A DNA stretch of 64,000 nucleotides from Flavobacteriales bacterium (lineage in GTDB: Bacteria; Bacteroidota; Bacteroidia; Flavobacteriales_E; Vicingaceae). Positions 34,532-41,337 of the stretch are shown piece by piece. The position numbers were made by a program, and so were the translations under genes. A model generated the notes under the pieces. It ran no database searches. It was not told the DNA's origin and saw only the letters and a list, made by a program, of their open reading frames with translations. The stretch covers positions 1-64,000 of the forward strand of contig JACJZD010000003.1 in NCBI GenBank assembly GCA_020635795.1, given 5' to 3'. Within the stretch, counting starts at the first letter, position 1; each line of letters starts with the position of its first letter.

Positions 34532-35082
34532 TTCAGATTCTTTTTTTCTCTATTCTTTTTGTAGATTTTTATTCCAATCATTAATAAAATAGAGAAAACA
34601 ATTAATCCTAAAATACCCCAGAACCAACCAATTTCATTTTTAAGCACCACTAAAAATACAATAGCGAAAAGCAATATGGTGGCTACTTCGTTCCAAATAC
34701 GTAGTTTAAAAGATGAATACTTGACTTCGTTTTTTTGCAGTTGGCTATAAATACGATGACAAGCAAAGTGGTAAACATATAAAGCTACCACAAAAGTTAA
34801 TTTTATGTGCATCCATGGAGATAGTAAAAAACCTTGACCTTGAGGTGTGCCGAACAACAACCAAGAAGCAAAAATTAAGGTTAGTATTGCTGATGGCCAT
34901 GTAATGCCGTACCACAATCTTTTACTCATTATTTTGTACTGTCGCTGTAAAATGGCTTTAGCATTTTCGTCTTCATCTTCAGCTTCAACATGATATATAA
35001 ATAGGCGAACAATGTAAAATAAACCAGCAAACCAAGTAACTACAAAAATGATGTGAAGTGCTTTTAAGTAAAAATAATCCAT
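34528..35082 (-). CDS. hemJ: Protoporphyrinogen IX oxidase, HemJ type (CopD-like)
   Basis: HemJ oxidises protoporphyrinogen IX to protoporphyrin IX in the inner membrane. The 184-residue protein has about four or five membrane helices with the family's conserved histidine in LKALHIIFVVTWFAGLFY near residue 10 and lysine in WMHIKLTFVV near residue 90, plus W and R in KRLWYGITWPS. It is divergently encoded from ferrochelatase, the next enzyme in haem synthesis, only 70 bases away; this supports the call. The CopD copper-resistance label often given to the family is less likely. Confidence 0.88.
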   Translation of the reverse strand: MDYFYLKALHIIFVVTWFAGLFYIVRLFIYHVEAEDEDENAKAILQRQYKIMSKRLWYGITWPSAILTLIFASWLLFGTPQGQGFLLSPWMHIKLTFVVALYVYHFACHRIYSQLQKNEVKYSSFKLRIWNEVATILLFAIVFLVVLKNEIGWFWGILGLIVFSILLMIGIKIYKKNREKKNLN

Positions 35083-35117
35083 GTTGATTTCTTTAAAAAA
35101 CTAAATTACAATAATCT

Positions 35118-35148
35118 TTTAATTGGTTTTGCATAATCAGTAATTTTG
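35118..35148 (+). promoter_or_regulatory. Promoter of hemH
   Basis: TTTA (35118-35121) is followed after 19 bases by TAATTTTG (35141-35148), a full -7 match. It ends four bases before the ATG, so the transcript should be leaderless or nearly so. Confidence 0.6.
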
Positions 35149-35152
35149 GAGC

Positions 35153-36178
35153 ATGGAAAAAAAAGGAGTTTTGTTGGTAAATCTAGGTACGCCTGATAGT
35201 CCTTCTGTTAAAGATGTAAGAAAATATTTGAGAGAGTTTTTAATGGATGGCTACGTGATTGATTTGCCATTTGTTACTCGATGGGTATTGGTAAATCTAA
35301 TTATAGCACCATTTAGAGGTCCTAAATCGGCTAAAATTTATCAAGAACTTTGGACAGAGAAAGGCTCTCCGTTGTTGTATTACGGTAAAAAAGTGGAAGA
35401 ATTGGTACAACAAAAAATGGGAAACGATTATTTTGTGAAGTTGGCGATGCGTTATCAAAATCCTTCTATAAAAAGTGTTTTGGAACAATTTAAAAAAAAT
35501 AATATTACTGATTTAGTAGTCATTCCCATGTATCCACAACATGCGTCTTCATCTACGTTGTCGAGCATTAAAAAAGTAGAGGCTGTTTTTGGTGAACTTA
35601 ACTATCATCCAAAAGTAAGAATGGTAGAAACTTTTGTTAGTAATCCTAAATTTATTGAGGCTTTTGCTGCAAACGGAAATAAGCATTGGTTAACAGGTAA
35701 GTATCAAAAGGTTTTGTTCAGTTATCACGGTATACCGGAACGACATATTATTAAAGATTGTGAAAACGGCTATTGTGAGTTAAACGAAAAATGTTGTGCG
35801 GTGTATAGCGATAAAAACAGACTTTGTTATCGTGCTCAATGTTACGAAACATCTCGTTTAATTGCCAAAGCAATGAATTTAAAAGAAAACGAATACGATG
35901 TTGCTTTTCAATCAAGATTAGAAACTCGTGCCCGCGACCCATGGCTTAAACCTTATTCGGATGTCGTGACTGCCGAATATCCTAAAAATGGTGTTAAAAA
36001 TGTGTTGGCGTTTTCTCCGTCGTTTATTGCCGATTGTTTAGAAACAACTATTGAAGTAGGCGAGGAGTTTAAAGAAATTTTCCATGAAAATGGTGGAGAA
36101 AATTGGCAATTGGTTGAAAGTTTAAACGAAAGTCCGATTTGGATTGAAGCAATAGAACAAATGATTTTAAACAAATAA
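35153..36178 (+). CDS. hemH: Ferrochelatase
   Basis: HemH inserts ferrous iron into protoporphyrin IX to give haem. The 341-residue protein starts GVLLVNLGTPDSPSVKDVRK and has the metal-site histidine in FSYHGIPERH and the C-terminal SPSFIADCLETTIEVGEEF block. Six cysteines are grouped at residues 203, 208, 214, 215, 225 and 230, in an insertion that resembles the cysteine-rich insert seen in Bacteroidota ferrochelatases; a cluster or metal there is possible. It pairs with divergent hemJ. Confidence 0.97.
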   Translation: MEKKGVLLVNLGTPDSPSVKDVRKYLREFLMDGYVIDLPFVTRWVLVNLIIAPFRGPKSAKIYQELWTEKGSPLLYYGKKVEELVQQKMGNDYFVKLAMRYQNPSIKSVLEQFKKNNITDLVVIPMYPQHASSSTLSSIKKVEAVFGELNYHPKVRMVETFVSNPKFIEAFAANGNKHWLTGKYQKVLFSYHGIPERHIIKDCENGYCELNEKCCAVYSDKNRLCYRAQCYETSRLIAKAMNLKENEYDVAFQSRLETRARDPWLKPYSDVVTAEYPKNGVKNVLAFSPSFIADCLETTIEVGEEFKEIFHENGGENWQLVESLNESPIWIEAIEQMILNK

Positions 36179-36198
36179 AAATAACGGACTCAAATAAT

Positions 36199-36206
36199 TA
36201 CCTTTG
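36199..36206 (+). promoter_or_regulatory. -7 box of the aminopeptidase P gene
   Basis: TACCTTTG fits TAnnTTTG and ends 19 bases before the ATG at 36226. The -33 element would lie in the end of hemH and is not clear. Confidence 0.45.
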
Positions 36207-36225
36207 AGCAACAAAATATAAAAAG

Positions 36226-37515
36226 ATGAAATACACTCCAATCAACAAATCGTTATACATTAACAATAGAGCAAATTTTGTAAAACACTTAAAACCGAAT
36301 TCGGTTGCAATTTTTAACTCTAACGATATTATGCCAACTAATGCAGATGGTTCAATGCCGTTTCGTCAAAACAACGATTTGTTGTATTTATCGGGTATCG
36401 ACCAAGAAGAGTCTATTTTATTAATTGCTCCAAATGTATCAAATCCAAAGCATCGCGAAATATTGTTTGTGAAAGAAACAAGCGAATTGATAGCCATTTG
36501 GGAAGGTGCTAAGTTGACAAAAGAACAAGCTACTGAACAATCGGGTATTGAAACGGTGTATTGGACTTCGCAGTTTGATCAAATTTTCCATGCTGTAATG
36601 ACTGAATCTGAACATGTTTATTTAAACCAAAACGAACATTTAAGAGCAGTAACAACTGTTGAAACTCGTGATGACAGATTTAGAAAAACCTGTAAAGAAA
36701 AATATCCTTTGCACGAATACGAAAGGTTGGCTCCAATTATGAGAAATCTTCGTCCAATTAAGTCTCAATTAGAAATTGATTCTATTCAACATGCGTGTAA
36801 CATTACGGAAAAAGGAATTAGGAGATTGTTAAAGTTTATCAAACCAGGAGTAATGGAGTACGAAATTGAGGCAGAATTGGCTCACGAATTTTTAATGAAT
36901 CGTTCTCGTGGTTTTGCTTACGAACCAATTATTGCGTCTGGGTTTAATGCTTGTGTATTGCATTATGTTGAAAATAATAAGGAGTGTAAAGCTGGCGATG
37001 TTATTTTGTTGGATGTAGGTGCTGAATACGGGAATTATGCTTCAGATTTAACGCGTTGTATTCCGGTAAGCGGTAAGTTTACTCCACGACAAAAAGAAGT
37101 TTATAATGCGGTTTTAAGAGTGATGAAAGCTGCCACAGCAATGCTTGTACCTGGAACTTTGCACGACGAATACCACACAAAAGTGGGACAAATAATGGAA
37201 GCTGAATTGATAGGTTTAGGCTTGTTAGATAAAAACGAGGTGGCAAAACAAGATCCTAAAAATCCCTTGTATAAGAAATATTTTATGCATGGAACATCGC
37301 ATCACATGGGTTTAGATGTACATGATGTAGAAGAAAGAAACAGACCTTTTGAAGCAGGAATGGTGTTGACCGTTGAGCCAGGTATTTATATTCGTGAAGA
37401 AAATTTAGGGATTAGATTGGAAAATGATATTTTGATTACCAACAATGGTCCTGTTGATTTGATGAAAAACATTCCGCTTGAAGCTGACGAAATTGAAGCT
37501 TTGATGAACTCATAA
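36226..37515 (+). CDS. Xaa-Pro aminopeptidase (aminopeptidase P)
   Basis: This cytoplasmic metallopeptidase removes the first residue from peptides with proline in second position. The 429-residue protein has the N-terminal aminopeptidase P domain (NDLLYLSGIDQEESIL) and a pita-bread catalytic domain with metal ligands in LLDVGAEYGNYASDLTR (two Asp), HGTSHHMGLDVHD (His), TVEPGIYI (Glu) and IRLENDILIT (Glu). All ligands are present. It is followed 13 bases later by a hydrolase and may form a unit with it. Confidence 0.95.
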   Translation: MKYTPINKSLYINNRANFVKHLKPNSVAIFNSNDIMPTNADGSMPFRQNNDLLYLSGIDQEESILLIAPNVSNPKHREILFVKETSELIAIWEGAKLTKEQATEQSGIETVYWTSQFDQIFHAVMTESEHVYLNQNEHLRAVTTVETRDDRFRKTCKEKYPLHEYERLAPIMRNLRPIKSQLEIDSIQHACNITEKGIRRLLKFIKPGVMEYEIEAELAHEFLMNRSRGFAYEPIIASGFNACVLHYVENNKECKAGDVILLDVGAEYGNYASDLTRCIPVSGKFTPRQKEVYNAVLRVMKAATAMLVPGTLHDEYHTKVGQIMEAELIGLGLLDKNEVAKQDPKNPLYKKYFMHGTSHHMGLDVHDVEERNRPFEAGMVLTVEPGIYIREENLGIRLENDILITNNGPVDLMKNIPLEADEIEALMNS

Positions 37516-37528
37516 AATACATTAGAGG

Positions 37529-38329
37529 TTGGATACTTTTGTTGAAAAATCACTAGTTTTTAAAAATATACAGGTTAGTTATACCGAAGAAGGAAAAGGT
37601 ACAGCTATAGTGTTGCTACATGGTTTTTTGGAAGATAAAAGCATTTGGAAAGATTTTTCATCTCAACTCTCAAAAAAATATAGGGTAATAACTGTCGATT
37701 TGTTGGGACATGGAAAAACCGAGTGTTTGAGTTACATCCATACCATGGAAGAAATGGCAGAAGCGGTTTATTTCGTTTTACGAAAATTAAAAATCAGAAA
37801 GTTTTTTTTAGTTGGACACTCTTTAGGTGGTTATGTGAGTTTAGCCATGGCAGAAGAATTTCCGGACAATATTAAAGGTTTGTGTATGTTTCATTCTACC
37901 GCTCGTGGCGATAGTGAGGAAAAACAAAAGGACCGCGATAGAGCAATAAAAGTGGTGAAGCAAAACAAAAATTTGTTTATCAATGAAGCCATTCCGAACC
38001 TGTTTTACACCAAAAACCAGCACTACGAGGAAGAAATTAATCAAATAAAAACCATAGCATTAAACACTTCATTACAAGGAATAGTAGCAGCTTTAGAGGG
38101 CATGAAAAACAGAATGGATAGGGAAATAATTTTGAATTTTGCCCCTTATCCAGTATTTTATATTATTGGTAAAGAAGATAATATCTTACCCTATCAAACC
38201 TTAGTTGAACAAGCGGAATTACCTGAAAAAGGTTCTTGCTTGTTGCTTGAAGAAGTTGGACATGTTGGTTTTATAGAAGCAAAAACCAAAACATTGAAAG
38301 CCCTACAAACCTTTTTTTCTAAAAATTAA
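37529..38329 (+). CDS. Alpha/beta hydrolase
   Basis: The 266-residue protein starts at TTG 37529 (MDTFVEKSLVFKNIQVSY), 13 bases after the aminopeptidase gene; the next ATG would cut into the core fold. It shows the oxyanion motif LLHGFLEDKSIW, the nucleophile elbow VGHSLGG (Ser98), an acid in IGKEDNILPY and the catalytic His in EEVGHVGFIE. No signal peptide is seen, so it is cytoplasmic. The layout resembles MenH-like and related esterases, but the substrate cannot be told from sequence. Confidence 0.9.
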   Translation: MDTFVEKSLVFKNIQVSYTEEGKGTAIVLLHGFLEDKSIWKDFSSQLSKKYRVITVDLLGHGKTECLSYIHTMEEMAEAVYFVLRKLKIRKFFLVGHSLGGYVSLAMAEEFPDNIKGLCMFHSTARGDSEEKQKDRDRAIKVVKQNKNLFINEAIPNLFYTKNQHYEEEINQIKTIALNTSLQGIVAALEGMKNRMDREIILNFAPYPVFYIIGKEDNILPYQTLVEQAELPEKGSCLLLEEVGHVGFIEAKTKTLKALQTFFSKN

Positions 38330-38334
38330 TTGCT

Positions 38335-38363
38335 TTCCCCTCTTGAGAAGGGTTAGGGGTGTG
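38335..38363. repeat. C-rich/G-rich intergenic repeat
   Basis: A CCCCTCTTGAGAAGGG stretch followed by TTAGGGGTGTG fills the gap before queG. It forms a short stem (CCC with GGG, one mismatch, then TCT with AGA). The composition differs sharply from the AT-rich surroundings and looks like a dispersed intergenic repeat of the kind common in Bacteroidota genomes. Only one copy was seen here. Confidence 0.45.
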
Positions 38364-38388
38364 TTTTCATAAGTTTCTTAAAAAAATA

Positions 38389-39321
38389 ATGAATTCAAAA
38401 AAAATTAATATAACTCAACAAATTAAGGCTGAAGCAAGTCGTTTGGGTTTTTCGTTCTGTGGAATTTCAAAAGCTGAATTTTTAGAAGAAGAGGCTCCTC
38501 GATTGGAAAGTTGGTTGAAACAAAATATGCATGGAGAAATGCAATACATGGAGAACTATTTTGATAAGCGATTAGACCCAACTTTATTGGTTGAAGGTTC
38601 AAAATCAGTGATTTCGCTCATGTATAACTATTATCCTAAAGAGCTTCAGTGTGAAGATTCGTTTAAGATTTCGAAATATGCTTACGGTGAAGATTACCAC
38701 CATGTTATCAAAAATAAACTAAAAGAATTGACTCAATTTTTAATTGATGAGATTGGAGAAATAAATGCTCGAATATTTACTGATTCTGCACCAGTTTTAG
38801 ATAGGGCTTGGGCTAAAAAAAGTGGTTTGGGTTGGATAGGTAAAAACTCCATGTTAATTAGCCCCAAAAAAGGTTCTTTTTTCTTTTTGGCTGAAATTAT
38901 TTTAGATGTTGAATTGGATGCTGATGGGCCAATAAAAGACTATTGTGGTACTTGTAATGCTTGTGTGGAAGCTTGCCCAACCGAGGCAATTTTACCCAAT
39001 AAAGTGGTGGATGGCAGCAAGTGCATTTCGTATTTTACCATTGAATTGAAAAATGAAATCATTCCCAATGTGGTAAAAGGAAAATTTGATGATTGGATGT
39101 TTGGATGTGATATTTGCCAAGATGTTTGCCCTTGGAATCGGTTTTCTGAGCCGACACAAGAAAAATTGTTTAGTCCTAATCACAACTTATTGAATTATTC
39201 TAAAAAAGAATGGACAGAATTAACCGCAGATATTTTTAATGAAATCTTTAAAAAATCGCCAGTAAAACGAACCAAATTTGAAGGGTTGAAAAGGAATGTC
39301 AGATTTTTGATTAGTGACTAG
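38389..39321 (+). CDS. queG: Epoxyqueuosine reductase
   Basis: QueG reduces epoxyqueuosine to queuosine in tRNA, using a cobalamin and two [4Fe-4S] clusters. I start at ATG 38389 (310 residues); the upstream GTG at 38359 lies in the repeat. The protein has the N-terminal DUF1730 domain (residues about 50-130), the segment GLGWIGKNSMLISPKKGSFF, and two ferredoxin-type motifs, CGTCNACVEACPTEAI and CDICQDVCPWN. All eight cysteines are present. Its stop interlocks with the convergent ubiX stop. Confidence 0.96.
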   Translation: MNSKKINITQQIKAEASRLGFSFCGISKAEFLEEEAPRLESWLKQNMHGEMQYMENYFDKRLDPTLLVEGSKSVISLMYNYYPKELQCEDSFKISKYAYGEDYHHVIKNKLKELTQFLIDEIGEINARIFTDSAPVLDRAWAKKSGLGWIGKNSMLISPKKGSFFFLAEIILDVELDADGPIKDYCGTCNACVEACPTEAILPNKVVDGSKCISYFTIELKNEIIPNVVKGKFDDWMFGCDICQDVCPWNRFSEPTQEKLFSPNHNLLNYSKKEWTELTADIFNEIFKKSPVKRTKFEGLKRNVRFLISD

Positions 39322-39890
39322 TTTCCCCAACGATAACTTTCGTTTTCTAATCCCATTAAATCAATTACACGGTCAACAACCGTTTTAGCAACTTCTTCAA
39401 TGGTTTTTGGCTTGCTATAAAAACTTGGTGTTGCTGGGCAAATAATTCCGCCAGCTTCAGTTATGGTTTTCATGTTGTTGAGGTGAATTAAATTGTAAGG
39501 CATTTCACGAGCAACCAGAATCAATTTTCGTCTTTCCTTTAAAATTACATCAGTAGCACGAGTGGTTAAGTCGTTAGAGATTCCACTAGCAATTCTGCCC
39601 ATTGTTCCCATCGAGCATGGAACAATAATCATGGTGTCGAACCTTGCAGAGCCAGAAGCAAAAGGTGCATTAAAATTCATTTTATCATAAAACTGAAAAT
39701 TATAATTGCGGTAAGCTTCATTGTCTAATTCGTGTTTCCAAACCATTTTGGCATTATCGCTCATAACTACACCAACTTCAAGCATATTGTCATCCTGAGC
39801 TTGTCGAAGGGTGCTTAAAAAATCCAACAACAATTTAGCATAAATACTACCCGATGCACCCGTTATGGCTATTACAATTTTTCTTTTCAT
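39318..39890 (-). CDS. ubiX: Flavin prenyltransferase with repeat-derived insertion
   Basis: UbiX joins a dimethylallyl group to FMN to make the prenyl-FMN cofactor of UbiD decarboxylases. The 190-residue protein has the FMN-binding GASGSIYAKLLLDFL at the N-terminus, VPCSMGTMGRIASGISNDL, and LVAREMPYNLIHLNNMKTI. Residues 27-35 (TLRQAQDDN) are extra compared with the usual UbiX helix-strand loop and are encoded by a sequence that resembles a dispersed repeat. No ubiD partner is in the window. It lies downstream of an outer-membrane protein gene on the same strand. Confidence 0.94.
   Translation of the reverse strand: MKRKIVIAITGASGSIYAKLLLDFLSTLRQAQDDNMLEVGVVMSDNAKMVWKHELDNEAYRNYNFQFYDKMNFNAPFASGSARFDTMIIVPCSMGTMGRIASGISNDLTTRATDVILKERRKLILVAREMPYNLIHLNNMKTITEAGGIICPATPSFYSKPKTIEEVAKTVVDRVIDLMGLENESYRWGN
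39789..39816. repeat. Dispersed-repeat-like sequence inside ubiX
   Basis: The plus-strand sequence GTCATCCTGAGCTTGTCGAA continues with GGGTGCTT. The core CCTGAGCTTGTCGAAGG is a familiar intergenic repeat in many bacterial genomes. Here it lies in frame in ubiX and codes for residues 27-35 or so. Confidence 0.6.
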
Positions 39891-39893
39891 GCT

Positions 39894-40517
39894 TTATTTG
39901 TTAAATTGATAACTTAAAGTGAAATTTAAATCTAAATTGTACCAACCACGATTAAATAGTTGGTTTAAAATACCAATTTGTTGGTCAAGATTTTGAAAAT
40001 CACGAATGGGTAGAACCGAATTTTTCGAACGTAAATTACAACTATAATGGTCGTTTAATTTATAATGAAATCCCACAAAAGCACCAAAATCATACGATTT
40101 AAAAGGAAAAGGCTGGTCATCTCTTGTGCCGAATTCATCACTCATGGTGTAGTTTAGAAAAACACTGTAATATACACCAGTTTCAAACAAAAATGATTTG
40201 TAATGGTAGCGAATGGCTAAAGGCATTTCAATGTAGTTGATGTTTAAATGAAATTCGTCGACATCACCTTGGCTGGTGTTAGGGTTTCTCTGACTGCCTT
40301 TGTTGATGTAGTACATTTCCAATTGTGTAGAGAATTTTTCGGAAATGGATACGTTGGTAAATCCACCTAAAATAAAACCAAGTTTATTATATCCTCCATA
40401 ACCATCGCCTTCAACTTGCGAGCCACTCAATCCTGCAATAGTCCCAACTTTAAAAACCTGAGCATAAAAGGTGGAGAAAACACAAAAAAATAAAACTGAA
40501 AACAGTAGCTTTTTCAT
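39894..40517 (-). CDS. Outer-membrane beta-barrel protein
   Basis: The 207-residue protein has a signal peptide (MKKLLFSVLFFCVFSTFYAQ). Alternating amphipathic strands follow, such as VGTIAGLSGSQVEG, LGFILGGFTNVSIS, STQLEMYYINKGSQ and IEMPLAIRYHYKS, ending in an aromatic strand LDLNFTLSYQF, as for 8-stranded PorT/OmpA-like barrels of Bacteroidota. A loss-of-porin function or T9SS role cannot be assigned from the sequence. It is 4 bases upstream of ubiX. Confidence 0.85.
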   Translation of the reverse strand: MKKLLFSVLFFCVFSTFYAQVFKVGTIAGLSGSQVEGDGYGGYNKLGFILGGFTNVSISEKFSTQLEMYYINKGSQRNPNTSQGDVDEFHLNINYIEMPLAIRYHYKSFLFETGVYYSVFLNYTMSDEFGTRDDQPFPFKSYDFGAFVGFHYKLNDHYSCNLRSKNSVLPIRDFQNLDQQIGILNQLFNRGWYNLDLNFTLSYQFNK

Positions 40518-40521
40518 GTAG

Positions 40522-40529
40522 TAAAATTA
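40522..40529 (-). promoter_or_regulatory. -7 box of the beta-barrel gene
   Basis: On the minus strand TAATTTTA is followed by CTAC and then the ATG at 40517. The spacing to the start (four bases) equals that of clpX and hemH. No clear -33 box was found. Confidence 0.4.
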
Positions 40530-40545
40530 ACCAAAAATTAAACTG

Positions 40546-41229
40546 TTATTCCGCTAAGAGTTCTTTAATTAATTGAGGAAGTCCTTCGGTAGCTTTTTTC
40601 TTAATGTGAATTAAATTTTTACGTTTCCAAATAGAAACTTCTTTTGGGTCGATTAAATAAATTAAGCAATTGTTGGGAACACAATCCACCAAATTTGCAG
40701 CTGGATATACGTTTAATGATGTTCCTATTACAATTAAAATATCGGCATGGTCACAAATGTTGGCAGCCTTATCCATGTTTGGTACATGTTCGCCAAACCA
40801 AACTACATCTGGACGTAATTGATGTCCATTCTCACATAAATCACCTAAATTGAGTTGGTCGCCTTTTATGGAATAAGTTTTTTCTGTTTTTGTACTTCTT
40901 GATTTTAAAAGTTCGCCATGAAGATGTAAAACATTTTTAGAGCCCGCTCGTTCGTGCAAGTCGTCGATGTTTTGCGTAATTAAGCTAACTTCAAATTTTT
41001 TTTCAAGTAATGGGATAGAATAATGTGCAGGATTTGGTTGAGCCTCCAGCAGTTGTTTTCTGCGCATGTTGTAAAATTCTAACACTAATGAAGGGTTGGC
41101 TTCCCATGCTTCTGGTGTTGCAACTTCTTCAATCTTGTAATTTTCCCAAAGACCATCGGAGTCTCTAAACGTTTTTAAGCCACTTTCAGCACTTATTCCT
41201 GCTCCAGAAAACACTACAATTTTTTGCAT
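40546..41229 (-). CDS. cobB: Sirtuin, NAD-dependent protein deacylase (class III-like)
   Basis: This enzyme removes acyl groups from lysine using NAD. I start at the ATG at 41229 (227 residues); frames to 41250 or 41262 are open. It has the NAD motifs VVFSGAGISAESGL and TQNIDDLHERAG, the catalytic His in HLHGE, and LRPDVVWFGE. The YNMR segment gives the Tyr/Arg pair that favours succinyl or malonyl lysine. The paired zinc cysteines are missing: only one Cys (LCENGH) is left in that region. It diverges from maeB. Confidence 0.93.
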   Translation of the reverse strand: MQKIVVFSGAGISAESGLKTFRDSDGLWENYKIEEVATPEAWEANPSLVLEFYNMRRKQLLEAQPNPAHYSIPLLEKKFEVSLITQNIDDLHERAGSKNVLHLHGELLKSRSTKTEKTYSIKGDQLNLGDLCENGHQLRPDVVWFGEHVPNMDKAANICDHADILIVIGTSLNVYPAANLVDCVPNNCLIYLIDPKEVSIWKRKNLIHIKKKATEGLPQLIKELLAE

Positions 41230-41305
41230 ACGAGAGTTAAAATTCGACATAAATATAGTCAAATATTAATTGAAAAATCAAGTTTTTCATTCATCAGAAT
41301 ATTAT

Positions 41306-41313
41306 TACTTTTA
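41306..41313 (+). promoter_or_regulatory. -7 box of maeB
   Basis: TACTTTTA resembles TAnnTTTG and has TTTT 19 bases upstream (41283-41286). It lies 24 bases before the maeB ATG. Confidence 0.4.
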
Positions 41314-41337
41314 CGGGTTCGAGAAATTAATAAAAAC

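Noticed and set aside
34528..35082. Copper resistance protein CopD
   Set aside because: Length, the conserved His/Lys motifs and the divergent ferrochelatase gene favour HemJ.
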